This document shows, one piece after another, positions 45,441-58,771 of a stretch of 64,000 nt of DNA. The position numbers and the translations under genes are program-made. The notes beneath the pieces are model-generated. The model was not told where the DNA came from and did not search any database. It saw nothing but the letters and a program-made list of their open reading frames with translations. Source of the stretch: Norana najaformis (lineage: Eukaryota; Annelida; Clitellata; Crassiclitellata; Hormogastridae); NCBI GenBank assembly GCA_964023275.1, contig OZ029914.1:51166530-51230529 (forward strand). The letters run 5' to 3'. Position 1 is the first letter of the stretch. Each line of letters begins with the position of its first letter.

Positions 45441-46565
45441 GTGAGTTTGCAGTAGGAAATTAAAAAAAAACAGGAAAATATGATAAAATGCATTAATTAA
45501 CATGTAAACATTAGCCCAATAGTTTTCTATGAAATTCCAGTGTACAATTCTGCAGTACTGTTAAGGATAATCATGTGTTTTATTCGCTCGTTTGATGAGA
45601 ACTTAAAGCAATACTTTTTTCCCAGAATATTGATCACTTACAAAAATTTTCTGCATATTGCTTTCAGTGTGCGGCAGTCAGTCAACGACAACAGCCGTTT
45701 CAACTGCTGCAGTGACAACAAGTAAGAAGACTTAACATTAAAAAGTGATTATATGGCGTTTTATTACAGTTTAGGCTATTCGGTGGAAGTGTGAATGTCA
45801 TTTTATTAAAACATTGTGCATAATCGTGAATGTCATTTTATTAAAACATTGTGCATAATCGTAATCGTAATCGTTAAATCGACAATTTTAAGCGTTACTT
45901 AAAGGTTAGGCGCAGTGCACAGGCTTAATCATGAGCGCTGCGTCATGTCAAAGGGGGTTATTTAAATCCAGAGATTCCATGTGAAGAACAATATCCGGTT
46001 ACGACGGAAGTGAAAGGGGAATTTGCGGAATTCAGGAGGGAGATCGTTCCAGGGTCGACATGCATTGTAGTATATAGATCGGTTAGAGACTTTAAGATCA
46101 TTGGAGGCGGGAAGGAGTGAGGTAAGAGGATGATCGGGTATAGCGGGGAGACTGGATGATGAGTTTGGGCTTATAGGTTAGCGAAAAAACTTGAAAATAA
46201 ATGCGTTCTGGGATTTAAGAATAGCAGTGATATGGTGCAGAGATGCCATATCTTCTTCGCAAGACAGCCCTCCGATAAAGTTAAATGACGTCAAATGTTT
46301 CATTTGATTTCTTCGAATAATTCATAATACAGTAGCGCAAAACTAGCCGTTACTGTTGCAAAACTAACCGCATATACAACTAGTATATTCCTAAAGTTGT
46401 GAAGAATGAACATTGACCTACGCCTTGAAAACTGCTAAGTGAAGATGCTAACAGTGAAAGTGGTAAAGACAACTAAAATACTAAACCAGTGAAAACGATT
46501 AAACTAAACCAGTGAAAATAATCGACTGTGAATAACATTAACTAAACCAAAGTAATTGTTTTTAG

Positions 46566-46904
46566 GAAGCCAGTGTTCACAGAATTTGCAGAATGTCAAG
46601 AACATAGCAGTTTACGAGGGGACAGCTGAATACAATAATGAATCTATCAGCTAACCCACAAGACACAATGTGGACAATTAAACCAACGAATGACGAATTT
46701 GAAACTTACACTATAACCAATTATGACGGCACTATAGATCCCTCGTTGACTGGGCTCTTTGCCATAAACGAGACCGGTCTAATGGTAAAGAATGCGACAA
46801 CGACTGAAAATAACGATAAAGGTGATCCGATATCAACGGCCGGTTGTACATCGGACAATGTGCTAACAATCCGAACAAGACCGGCGCCAAGTTACTCGTC
46901 GTTC
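46566..46904 (+). CDS. Array copy 6: D1, compensating frameshifts
   Basis: Extra G near 46620 (gaggggac) and missing G near 46842 (gccggttg). The length is again 339 nt but the codons between the two changes are shifted, destroying most of the domain as written. Confidence 0.6.
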
Positions 46905-47355
46905 GTAAGTTTTTTGACTATTTTTTCTGCCTTTCTCTCTTTTATCATGTGTCTGAAATTGTATTGGAAAAATAATGATAGGTAAGCTTTCGGGGAAACT
47001 TATTTGACATCGACGGCTGGGTTATTCATCGCAAAATGTGCCAAAAACACGAAGAAGACTGGCGCGAGTCGTAAGTAAATTTAATCGGATCTGGTGTGCA
47101 AACTATAACTGAAATAATATTGGAAGTATGAAAACAAGCGACTCTGTTTGAACTAAATTTACCTGTAAAGCTGCTTATCTTTGTCTAATACCAAATTTAC
47201 CGAATACTGTGCATGGATGGTAACAGGTGACAACAAACTTTGTTTAAATTGCAAATTGACCTTTGGCTTTGACACAGAAGACTTAACAAATATTTTTTCA
47301 CTGAACTCGTTCCGTAATTCATTGCATATTTGTGTTACATAATCTTATCTTACAG

Positions 47356-47681
47356 GCAGTGGTCCACAATGTTCATGCAATCCCATCAATTCGAACACCA
47401 GCGTCAACCTGTCATGCAGTGTCTCTTATGCCGATGGCACCATCCACCCTATCGATGCTGTTATGACCTGGATAGTCAACGGAGCATATCATTCAACGGA
47501 GACACCTATTCGGGAATAAGACGGACGGATATGTCTTCGTGGCAACGTCAACCATTACAGTTGATAGTAGCGTTGTCAGTAATTATCAATGTCTACTGAC
47601 ATTTGATGCACCAACGGGGTATTCGATATAATTATATCGCGGTGAACGCACCGAAGTTCAACGAATCTTGCTCAACGCCTG
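47356..47681 (+). CDS. Array copy 6: D2, two extra bases
   Basis: Extra G near 47513 (attcgggaat) and near 47617 (acggggta). Confidence 0.6.
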
Positions 47682-48811
47682 GTGAGTTTGCAGTAGGAAA
47701 TTAAAAAAAAAACAGGAAAATATGATAAAATGCATTAATTAACATGTAAACATTAGCCCAATAGTTTTCTATGAAATTCCAGTGTACAATTCTGCAGTAC
47801 TGTTAAGGATAATCATGTGTTTTATTCGCTCGTTTGATGAGAACTTAAAGCAATACTTTTTTCCAGAATATTGATCACTTACAAAATTTTCTGCATATTG
47901 CTTTCAGTGTGCGGCAGTCAGTCAACGACAACAGCCGTTTCAACTGCTGCAGTGACAACAAGTAAGAAGACTTAACATTAAAAAGTGATTATATGGCGTT
48001 TTTATTACAGTTTAGGCTATTCGGTGGAAGTGTGAATGTCATTTTATTAAAACATTGTGCATAATCGTGAATGTCATTTTATTAAAACATTGTGCATAAT
48101 CGTAATCGTAATCGTTTAAATCGACAATTTTAAGCGTTACTTAAAGGTTAGGCGCAGTGCACAGGCTTAATCATGAGCGCTGCGTCAAGTCAAAGGGGGT
48201 TATTTAAATCCAGAGATTCCATGTGAAGAACAATATCCGGTTACGACGGAAGTGAGAAAGGGGGGGAATTTGCGGAATTCAGGAGGGAGATCGTTCCAGG
48301 GTCGACATGCATTGTAGTATATAGATCGGTTAGAGACTTTAAGATCATTGGAGGCGGGAAGGAGTGAGTAAGAGGATGATCGGGTATAGCGGGGAGACTG
48401 GATGATGAGTTTGGCTTATAGGTTAGCGAAAAAACTTGAAAATAAATGCGTTCTGGGATTTAAGAATAGCAGTGATATGGTGCAGAGATGCCATATCTTC
48501 TTCGCATGACAGCCCTCCGATAAAAAGTTAAATGACGTCAAATGTTTCATTTGATTTCTTCGAATAATTCATAATACAGTAGCGCAAAACTAGCCGTTAC
48601 TGTTGCAAAACTAACCGCATATACAACTAGTATATCCTAAAGTTGTGAAGAATGAACATTGACCTACGCCTTGAAAACTGCTAAGTGAAGATGCTAACAG
48701 TGAAAGTGGTAAAGACAACTAAAATACTAAACCAGTGAAAACGATTAAACTAAACCAGTGAAAATAATCGACTGTGAATAACATTAACTAAACCAAAGTA
48801 ATTGTTTTTAG

Positions 48812-49149
48812 GAAGCCAGTGTTCACAGAATTTGCAGGAATGTCAAGAACATAGCAGTTTACGAGGGACAGCTGAATACAATAATGAATCTATCAGCTAA
48901 CCCACAAGACACAATGTGGACAATTAAACCAACGAATGACGAATTGAAACTTACACTATAACCAATTATGACGGCACTATAGATCCCTCGTTGACTGGGC
49001 TCTTTGCCATAAACGAGACCGGTCTAATGGTAAGAATGCGACAACGACTGAAAATAACGATAAAGGTGATCCGATATCAACGGCCGGGTTGTACATCGGA
49101 CAATGTGCTAACAATCCGAACAAGACCGGCGCCAAGTTACTCGTCGTTC
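48812..49149 (+). CDS. Array copy 7: D1, three one-base indels
   Basis: Extra G near 48837 (gcaggaatg), missing T near 48945 (gaattgaaac), missing A near 49031 (ggtaagaatg). Confidence 0.6.
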
Positions 49150-49603
49150 GTAAGTTTTTTGACTATTTTTTCTGCCTTTCTCTCTTTTTATCATGTGTCT
49201 GAAATTGTATTGGAAAAATAATGATAGGTAAGCTTTCGGGGAAACTTATTTGACATCGACGGCTGGGTTATTCATCGCAAAATGTGCCCAAAAACACGAA
49301 GAAGACTGGCGCGAGTCGTAAGTAAATTTAATCGGATCTGGGTGTGCAAACTATAACTGAAATAATATTGGAAGTATGAAAACAAGCGACTCTGTTTGAA
49401 CTAAATTTACCTGTAAAGCTGCTTATCTTTGTCTAATACCAAATTTACCGAATACTGTGCATGGATGGTAACAGGTGACAACAAACTTTGTTTAAATTGC
49501 AAATTGACCTTTGGCTTTGACACAGAAGACTTAACAAATATTTTTTCACTGAACTCGTTCCGTAATTCATTGCATATTTGTGTTACATAATCTTATCTTA
49601 CAG

Positions 49604-49929
49604 GCAGTGGTCCACAATGTTCATGCAATCCCATCAATTCGAACACCAGCGTCAACCTGTCATGCAGTGTCTCTTATGCCGATGGCACCATCCACCCTAT
49701 CGATGCTGTTATGACCTGGATAGTCAACGGAGCATATCATTCAACGGAGACACCTATTCGGAATAAGACGGACGGATATGTCTTCGTGGCAACGTCAACC
49801 CATTACAGTTGATAGTAGCGGTTGTCAGTAATTATCAATGTCTACTGACATTTGATGCACCAACGGGTATTCGATATAATTATATCGCGGTGAACGCACC
49901 GAAGTTCAACGAATCTTGCTCAACGCCTG
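49604..49929 (+). CDS. Array copy 7: D2, two extra bases
   Basis: Extra C near 49800 (caacccatta) and extra G near 49820 (agcggttg). Confidence 0.6.
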
Positions 49930-51058
49930 GTGAGTTTGCAGTAGGAAATTAAAAAAAAAACAGGAAAATATGATAAAATGCATTAATTAACATGTAAACA
50001 TTAGCCCAATAGTTTTCTATGAAATTCCAGTGTACAATTCTGCAGTACTGTTAAGGATAATCATGTGTTTTATTCGCTCGTTTGATGAGAACTTAAAGCA
50101 ATACTTTTTTCCAGAATATTGATCACTTACAAAATTTTCTGCATATTGCTTTCAGTGTGCGGCAGTCAGTCAACGACAACAGCCGTTTCAACTGCTGCAG
50201 TGACAACAAGTAAGAAGACTTAACATTAAAAAGTGATTATATGGCGTTTTATTACAGTTTAGGGCTATTCGGTGGAAGTGTGAATGTCATTTTATTAAAA
50301 CATTGTGCATAATCGTGAATGTCATTTTATTAAAACATTGTGCATAATCGTAATCGTAATCGTTAAATCGACAATTTTAAGCGTTACTTAAAGGTTAGGC
50401 GCAGTGCACAGGCTTAATCATGAGCGCTGCGTCAAGTCAAAGGGGGTTATTTAAATCCAGAGATTCCATGTGAAGAACAATATCCGTTACGACGGAAGTG
50501 AAAGGGGAATTTGCGGAATTCAGGAGGGGAGATCGTTCCAGGGTCGACATGCATTGTAGTATATAGATCGGTTAGAGACTTTAAGATCATTGGAGGCGGG
50601 AAGGAGTGAGGTAAGAGGATGATCGGGTATAGCGGGGGAGACTGGATGATGAGTTTGGCTTATAGGTTAGCGAAAAAACTTGAAAATAAATGCGTTCTGG
50701 GATTTAAGAATAGCAGTGATATGGTGCAGAGATGCCATATCTTCTTCGCATGACAGCCCTCCGATAAAAGTTAAATGACGTCAAATGTTTCATTTGATTT
50801 CTTCGAATAATTCATAATACAGTAGCGCAAAACTAGCCGTTACTGTTGCAAAACTAACCGCATATACAACTAGTATATTCCTAAAGTTGTGAAGAATGAA
50901 CATTGACCTACGCCTTGAAAAACTGCTAAGTGAAGATGCTAACAGTGAAAGTGGTAAAGACAACTAAAATACTAAACCAGTGAAAACGGATTAAACTAAA
51001 CCAGTGAAAATAATCGACTGTGAATAACATTAACTAAACCAAAGTAATTGTTTTTTAG

Positions 51059-51398
51059 GAAGCCAGTGTTCACAGAATTTGCAGAATGTCAAGAACATAG
51101 CAGTTTACGAGGGACAGCTGAATACAATAATGAATCTATCAGCTAACCCACAAGACACAATGTGGACAATTAAACCAACGAATGACGAATTTGAAACTTA
51201 CACTATAACCAATTATGACGGCACTATAGATCCCTCGTTGACTGGGCTCTTTGCCATAAACGAGACCGGTCTAATGGTAAAGAATGCGACAACGACTGAA
51301 AAATAACGATAAAGGTGATCCGATATCAACGGCCGGGTTGTACATCGGACAATGTGCTAACAATCCGAACAAGACCGGCGCCAAGTTACTCGTCGTTC
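51059..51398 (+). CDS. Array copy 8: D1, one extra base
   Basis: One extra A in the run near 51300 (ctgaaaaataac). Confidence 0.62.
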
Positions 51399-51851
51399 GT
51401 AAGTTTTTTGACTATTTTTTCTGCCTTTCTCTCTTTTTATCATGTGTCTGAAATTGTATTGGAAAAATAATGATAGGTAAGCTTTCGGGGAAACTTATTT
51501 GACATCGACGGCTGGGTTATTCATCGCAAAATGTGCCAAAAACACGAAGAAGACTGGCGCGAGGTCGTAAGTAAATTTAATCGGATCTGGTGTGCAAACT
51601 ATAACTGAAATAATATTGGAAGTATGAAAACAAGCGACTCTGTTTGAACTAAATTTACCTGTAAAGCTGCTTATCTTTGTCTAATACCAAATTTACCGAA
51701 TACTGTGCATGGATGGTAACAGGTGACAACAAACTTTGTTTAAATTGCAAATTGACCTTTGGCTTTGACACAGAAGACTTAACAAATATTTTTTCACTGA
51801 ACTCGTTCCGTAATTCATTGCATATTTGTGTTACATAATCTTATCTTACAG

Positions 51852-52177
51852 GCAGTGGTCCACAATGTTCATGCAATCCCATCAATTCGGAACACCAGCG
51901 TCAACCTGTCATGCAGTGTCTCTTATGCCGATGGCACCATCCACCCTATCGATGCTGTTATGGACCTGGATAGTCAACGGAGCATATCATTCAACGGAGA
52001 CACCTATTCGGAATAAGACGGACGGATATGTCTTCGTGGCAACGTCAACCATTACAGTTGATAGTAGCGTTGTCAGTAATTATCAATGTCTACTGACATT
52101 TGATGCACCAACGGGTATTCGATATAATTATATCGCGGTGAACGCACCGAAGTTCAACGAATCTTGCTCAACGCCTG
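51852..52177 (+). CDS. Array copy 8: D2, two extra bases
   Basis: Extra G near 51890 (attcggaaca) and near 51962 (atggacctgg). Confidence 0.6.
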
Positions 52178-53303
52178 GTGAGTTTGCAGTAGGAAATTAA
52201 AAAAAAAACAGGAAAATATGATAAAATGCATTAATTAACATGTAAACATTAGCCCAATAGTTTTCTATGAAATTCCAGTGTACAATTCTGCAGTACTGTT
52301 AAGGATAATCATGTGTTTTATTCGCTCGTTTGATGAGAACTTAAAGCAATACTTTTTTCCAGAATATTGATCACTTACAAAATTTTCTGCATATTGCTTT
52401 CAGTGTGCGGCAGTCAGTCAACGACAACAGCCGTTTCAACTGCTGCAGTGACAACAAGTAAGAAGACTTAACATTAAAAAGTGATTATATGGCGTTTTAT
52501 TACAGTTTAGGCTATTCGGTGGAAGTGTGAATGTCATTTTATTAAAACATTGTGCATAATCGTGAATGTCATTTTATTAAAACATTGTGCATAATCGTAA
52601 TCGTAATCGTTAAATCGACAATTTTAAGCGTTACTTAAAGGTTAGGCGCAGTGCACAGGCTTAATCATGAGCGCTGCGTCAAGTCAAAGGGGGTTATTTA
52701 AATCCAGAGATTCCATGTGAAGAACAATATCCGGTTACGACGGAAGTGAAAGGGGAATTTGCGGAATTCAGGAGGGAGATCGTTCCAGGGTCGACATGCA
52801 TTGTAGTATATAGATCGGTTAGAGACTTTAAGATCATTGGAGGCGGGAAGGAGTGAGGTAAGAGGATGATCGGGTATAGCGGGGAGACTGGATGATGAGT
52901 TTGGCTTATAGGTTAGCGAAAAAACTTGAAAATAAATGCGTTCTGGGATTTAAGAATAGCAGTGATATGGTGCAGAGATGCCATATCTTCTTCGCATGAC
53001 AGCCCTCCGATAAAAAGTTAAATGACGTCAAATGTTTCATTTGATTTCTTCGAATAATTCATAATACAGTAGCGCAAAACTAGCCGTTACTGTTGCAAAA
53101 CTAACCGCATATACAACTAGTATATTCCTAAAGTTGTGAAGAATGAACATTGACCTACGCCTTGAAAACTGCTAAGTGAAGATGCTAACAGTGAAAGTGG
53201 TAAAGGACAACTAAAATACTAAACCAGTGAAAACGATTAAACTAAACCAGTGAAAATAATCGACTGTGAATAACATTAACTAAACCAAAGTAATTGTTTT
53301 TAG

Positions 53304-53642
53304 GAAGCCAGTGTTCACAGAATTTGCAGAATGTCAAGAACATAGCAGTTTACGAGGGACAGCTGAATACAATAATGAATCTATCAGCTAACCCACAAGA
53401 CACAATGTGGACAATTAAACCAACGAATGACGAATTTGAAACTTACACTATAACCAATTATGACGGCACTATAGATCCCTCGTTGACTGGGCTCTTTGCC
53501 ATAAACGAGACCGGTCTAATGGTAAAGAATGCGACAACGACTGAAAATAACGATAAAGGTGATCCGATATCAACGGCCGGGTTGTACATCGGACAATGTG
53601 CTAACAATCCGAACAAGACCGGCGCCAAGTTACTCGTCGTTC
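53304..53642 (+). CDS. Array copy 9: D1
   Basis: Frame intact. Confidence 0.88.
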
Positions 53643-54094
53643 GTAAGTTTTTTGACTATTTTTTCTGCCTTTCTCTCTTTTTATCATGTGTCTGAAATTG
53701 TATTGGAAAAATAATGATAGGTAAGCTTTCGGGGAAACTTATTTGACATCGACGGCTGGGTTATTCATCGCAAAATGTGCCAAAAACACGAAGAAGACTG
53801 GCGCGAGTCGTAAGTAAATTTAATCGGATCTGGTGTGCAAACTATAACTGAAATAATATTGGAAGTATGAAAACAAGCGACTCTGTTTGAACTAAATTTA
53901 CCTGTAAAGCTGCTTATCTTTGTCTAATACCAAATTTACCGAATACTGTGCATGGATGGTAACAGGTGACAACAAACTTTGTTTAAATTGCAAATTGACC
54001 TTTGGCTTTGACACAGAAGACTTAACAAATATTTTTTCACTGAACTCGTTCCGTAATTCATTGCATATTTGTGTTACATAATCTTATCTTACAG

Positions 54095-54418
54095 GCAGTG
54101 GTCCACAATGTTCATGCAATCCCATCAATTCGAACACCAGCGTCAACCTGTCATGCAGTGTCTCTTATGCCGATGGCACCATCCACCCTATCGATGCTGT
54201 TATGACCTGGATAGTCAACGGAGCATATCATTCAACGGAGACACCTATTCGGAATAAGACGGACGGATATGTCTTCGTGGCAACGTCAACCATTACAGTT
54301 GATAGTAGCGTTGTCAGTAATTATCAATGTCTACTGACATTTGATGCACCAACGGGTATTCGATATAATTATATCGCGGTGAACGCACCGAAGTTCAACG
54401 AATCTTGCTCAACGCCTG
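54095..54418 (+). CDS. Array copy 9: D2
   Basis: Frame intact. Confidence 0.9.
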
Positions 54419-55542
54419 GTGAGTTTGCAGTAGGAAATTAAAAAAAAAACAGGAAAATATGATAAAATGCATTAATTAACATGTAAACATTAGCCCAATA
54501 GTTTTCTATGAAATTCCAGTGTACAATTCTGCAGTACTGTTAAGGATAATCATGTGTTTTATTCGCTCGTTTGATGAGAACTTAAAGCAATACTTTTTTC
54601 CAGAATATTGATCACTTACAAAATTTTCTGCATATTGCTTTCAGTGTGCGGCAGTCAGTCAACGACAACAGCCGTTTCAACTGCTGCAGTGACAACAAGT
54701 AAGAAGACTTAACATTAAAAAGTGATTATATGGCGTTTTATTACAGTTTAGGCTATTCGGTGGAAGTGTGAATGTCATTTTATTAAAACATTGTGCATAA
54801 TCGTGAATGTCATTTTATTAAAACATTGTGCATAATCGTAATCGTAATCGTTAAATCGACAATTTTAAGCGTTACTTAAAGGTTAGGCGCAGTGCACAGG
54901 CTTAATCATGAGCGCTGCGTCAAGTCAAAGGGGGTTATTTAAATCCAGAGATTCCATGTGAAGAACAATATCCGGTTACGACGGAAGTGAAAGGGGAATT
55001 TGCGGAATTCAGGAGGGAGATCGTTCCAGGGTCGACATGCATTGTAGTATATAGATCGGTTAGAGACTTTAAGATCATTGGAGGCGGGAAGGAGTGAGGT
55101 AAGAGGATGATCGGGTATAGCGGGGAGACTGGATGATGAGTTTGGCTTATAGGTTAGCGAAAAAACTTGAAAATAAATGCGTTCTGGGATTTAAGAATAG
55201 CAGTGATATGGTGCAGAGATGCCATATCTTCTTCGCATGACAGCCCTCCGATAAAAGTTAAATGACGTCAAATGTTTCATTTGATTTCTTCGAATAATTC
55301 ATAATACAGTAGCGCAAAACTAGCCGTTACTGTTGCAAAACTAACCGCATATACAACTAGTATATTCCTAAAGTTGTGAAGAATGAACATTGACCTACGC
55401 CTTGAAAACTGCTAAGTGAAGATGCTAACAGTGAAAGTGGTAAAGACAACTAAAATACTAAACCAGTGAAAACGATTAAACTAAACCAGTGAAAATAATC
55501 GACTGTGAATAACATTAACTAAACCAAAGTAATTGTTTTTAG

Positions 55543-55881
55543 GAAGCCAGTGTTCACAGAATTTGCAGAATGTCAAGAACATAGCAGTTTACGAGGGACA
55601 GCTGAATACAATAATGAATCTATCAGCTAACCCACAAGACACAATGTGGACAATTAAACCAACGAATGACGAATTTGAAACTTACACTATAACCAATTAT
55701 GACGGCACTATAGATCCCTCGTTGACTGGGCTCTTTGCCATAAACGAGACCGGTCTAATGGTAAAGAATGCGACAACGACTGAAAATAACGATAAAGGTG
55801 ATCCGATATCAACGGCCGGGTTGTACATCGGACAATGTGCTAACAATCCGAACAAGACCGGCGCCAAGTTACTCGTCGTTC
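55543..55881 (+). CDS. Array copy 10: D1
   Basis: Frame intact. Confidence 0.88.
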
Positions 55882-56333
55882 GTAAGTTTTTTGACTATTT
55901 TTTCTGCCTTTCTCTCTTTTTATCATGTGTCTGAAATTGTATTGGAAAAATAATGATAGGTAAGCTTTCGGGGAAACTTATTTGACATCGACGGCTGGGT
56001 TATTCATCGCAAAATGTGCCAAAAACACGAAGAAGACTGGCGCGAGTCGTAAGTAAATTTAATCGGATCTGGTGTGCAAACTATAACTGAAATAATATTG
56101 GAAGTATGAAAACAAGCGACTCTGTTTGAACTAAATTTACCTGTAAAGCTGCTTATCTTTGTCTAATACCAAATTTACCGAATACTGTGCATGGATGGTA
56201 ACAGGTGACAACAAACTTTGTTTAAATTGCAAATTGACCTTTGGCTTTGACACAGAAGACTTAACAAATATTTTTTCACTGAACTCGTTCCGTAATTCAT
56301 TGCATATTTGTGTTACATAATCTTATCTTACAG

Positions 56334-56657
56334 GCAGTGGTCCACAATGTTCATGCAATCCCATCAATTCGAACACCAGCGTCAACCTGTCATGCAGTGT
56401 CTCTTATGCCGATGGCACCATCCACCCTATCGATGCTGTTATGACCTGGATAGTCAACGGAGCATATCATTCAACGGAGACACCTATTCGGAATAAGACG
56501 GACGGATATGTCTTCGTGGCAACGTCAACCATTACAGTTGATAGTAGCGTTGTCAGTAATTATCAATGTCTACTGACATTTGATGCACCAACGGGTATTC
56601 GATATAATTATATCGCGGTGAACGCACCGAAGTTCAACGAATCTTGCTCAACGCCTG
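56334..56657 (+). CDS. Array copy 10: D2
   Basis: Frame intact. Confidence 0.9.
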
Positions 56658-57732
56658 GTGAGTTTGCAGTAGGAAATTAAAAAAAAAACAGGAAAATATG
56701 ATAAAATGCATTAATTAACATGTAAACATTAGCCCAATAGTTTTCTATGAAATTCCAGTGTACAATTCTGCAGTACTGTTAAGGATAATCATGTGTTTTA
56801 TTCGCTCGTTTGATGAGAACTTAAAGCAATACTTTTTTCCAGAATATTGATCACTTACAAAATTTTCTGCATATTGCTTTCAGTGTGCGGCAGTCAGTCA
56901 ACGACAACAGCCGTTTCAACTGCTGCAGTGACAACAAGTAAGAAGACTTAACATTAAAAAGTGATTATATGGCGTTTTATTACAGTTTAGGCTATTCGGT
57001 GGAAGTGTGAATGTCATTTTATTAAAACATTGTGCATAATCGTGAATGTCATTTTATTAAAACATTGTGCATAATCGTAATCGTAATCGTTAAATCGACA
57101 ATTTTAAGCGTTACTTAAAGGTTAGGCGCAGTGCACAGGCTTAATCATGAGCGCTGCGTCAAGTCAAAGGGGGTTATTTAAATCCAGAGATTCCATGTGA
57201 AGAACAATATCCGGTTACGACGGAAGTGAAAGGGGAATTTGCGGAATTCAGGAGGGAGATCGTTCCAGGGTCGACATGCATTGTAGTATATAGATCGGTT
57301 AGAGACTTTAAGATCATTGGAGGCGGGAAGGAGTGAGGTAAGAGGATGATCGGGTATAGCGGGGAGACTGGATGATGAGTTTGGCTTATAGGTTAGCGAA
57401 AAAACTTGAAAATAAATGCGTTCTGGGATTTAAGAATAGCAGTGATATGGTGCAGAGATGCCATATCTTCTTCGCATGACAGCCCTCCGATAAAAGTTAA
57501 ATGACGTCAAATGTTTCATTTGATTTCTTCGAATAATTCATAATACAGTAGCGCAAAACTAGCCGTTACTGTTGCAAAACTAACCGCATATACAACTAGT
57601 ATATTCCTAAAGTTGTGAAGAATGAACATTGACCTACGCCTTGAAAACTGCTAAGTGAAGATGCTAACAATGAAAGTGGTAAAGACAACTAAAATACTAA
57701 ACCAGTGAAAACGATTAAACTAAACCACTGAA

Positions 57733-58342
57733 AATAATGAAACAATGAAAATATTAACAGAATTAAAAGCTCTAAAAATCAATGAGAAACAATGAACAGT
57801 ATGCAGATTTTTAATTGGTTAGTCTACACATCAGAAGACTAAAAATCGGGAGTGAATCCATAAATGTGTAATGTTGGTTGTCAACAAGCAGAGCTCAACT
57901 GCAGAGTACAGATATCTGTGAAAAGAAAGCTAGTTAGTTTCTGTCTTGAATGTAACAAGTGATGGGGCTTCAGTCACAAAAAGAGGAAGTTCGTTTGAAA
58001 TATTAACAATAGAACCAGAGAAGAAATTTCTACAAGCATCAAATCATAGTTATCAATATGTAGAATATGATCTTGAATGCTTAACATTTTAAATACAATT
58101 ACACTCTTACTCATTTAAAATTGTTCGGTGTTAAAAGTAGTTTGATGAAGAGTTTCTTTTCAAATTTAAAAGAATTCAGAGCGATGATATTGTGATCGGG
58201 AAAGAAAATGATCTGGGATTCTAAAGGGCGATTATTAATCATGCATCTCATGTTCTCAAAGAGTCATTGCTCGAATCCTGAATTTGATAACACATGGCAG
58301 GAAACTGATACCATTTTAAACCACAATTTCCGTTTATTTCAG
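57733..58342. other. Intron between array and last module
   Basis: From about 57990 to the exon it is homologous to the 3' part of the introns before the D1 exons at 6931 and 25834, so it descends from the same first intron. No signal exon present. Confidence 0.6.
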
Positions 58343-58675
58343 CTTCGATTGCTCCATGCTCAGCGCCACTCAAGAACACCGCAGATTACGAGGGAGATCA
58401 GAATACACTCCTATATTTTCCAGCTGAACCCAGCAACGTTAAGTGGACGGTTTTTTCAACGACAAATGAGTTAGACGAATACGTGATCACAAATTTTGAC
58501 GGTACAGTAGATCCTTCTATGGCGGGAGACTATGCAATTGGTCCATCGGGTTTAACGGTACTCAATGCAACAACAACAACAGCTGAAAATCAACATCCGT
58601 TATCAACGGCTGGATTGTACAAGGTAGAATGCGCCGGCCAAACCGTAACCCGCAGCGTCAAACTTCTTGTCGTCC
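58343..58675 (+). CDS. Last module: Ig-like domain D1
   Basis: A 333-nt phase 1-1 exon, 111 residues. Starts SIAPCSAPLKNTADYEGDQN (the usual IAVYEG is TADYEG), has VKWTVFSTTNE and PLSTAGLYKVECAG. Cysteine pattern as in other D1. Clearly diverged from the array copies and nearer to modules 1 and 3. Confidence 0.85.
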
Positions 58676-58771
58676 GTAAGTAACTACTGTTCCATGGTCA
58701 ATCTTCCGCCATCTTCGTCACTCATTATTTCAGTATTTGTCAACCCAGTGTTTGAAAAATGCCTTTAAGAA

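Larger units (their letters stand above)
44276..46516 (+). repeat. Array unit 5
   Basis: Consensus up to about 45330, then single-base changes begin: extra T near 45332, extra C near 45620, extra A near 45646, substitutions near 45946 and 46261, extra G near 46168, missing A near 46275. Stalk exon 45668-45721 intact. Confidence 0.92.
46517..48762 (+). repeat. Array unit 6
   Basis: About a dozen single-base indels, including an extra G-run in the spacer near 48254-48266. Stalk exon 47908-47961 intact. Confidence 0.92.
48763..51008 (+). repeat. Array unit 7
   Basis: About fifteen single-base indels, mainly extra G or C. Stalk exon 50156-50209 intact. Confidence 0.92.
51009..53254 (+). repeat. 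Array unit 8
   Basis: Seven or so single-base insertions; the last change of the noisy patch is an extra G near 53206 (aaaggacaac). Stalk exon 52404-52457 intact. Confidence 0.92.
53255..55493 (+). repeat. Array unit 9
   Basis: Back to consensus and exactly 2239 bases; stalk exon 54645-54698. Confidence 0.93.
35320..57732 (+). repeat. Ten-copy tandem array of a 2239-bp Ig module
   Basis: Ten head-to-tail units, each with a D1 exon, a D1 relic, a D2 exon, a short stalk exon and a ~1.1-kb spacer. Copies 2, 3, 4 and 9 appear identical including introns and spacer. Copy 1 has a G instead of A at 35387 (Ser for Asn) and copy 10 has changes at its extreme end (aacaatg and ccactg), as expected for edge units. 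Homology begins at aataatcgactg and ends at the same word. Such uniformity means recent expansion, ongoing homogenisation, or assembly duplication. Confidence 0.95.
55494..57732 (+). repeat. Array unit 10
   Basis: Right-edge unit. Consensus until the last ~70 bases, where aacagtg is aacaatg (near 57670) and ccagtg is ccactg (near 57727); then it leaves the repeat. Stalk exon 56884-56937. Confidence 0.93.

Noticed and set aside
45116-52177. Copies 5-8 as true pseudogenes
   Set aside because: Indels are spread evenly over coding and noncoding sequence and confined to one continuous patch; sequence error is a simpler explanation.
35320-57732. Array as a CRISPR array or non-coding satellite
   Set aside because: The unit is 2.2 kb and contains intact, correctly spliced-phase Ig exons; the genome is animal.
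35320-57732. Dscam-type mutually exclusive exon diversity
   Set aside because: Dscam-like alternatives differ in sequence; these copies are identical, so choosing between them gives no sequence diversity. Only length variation would result.
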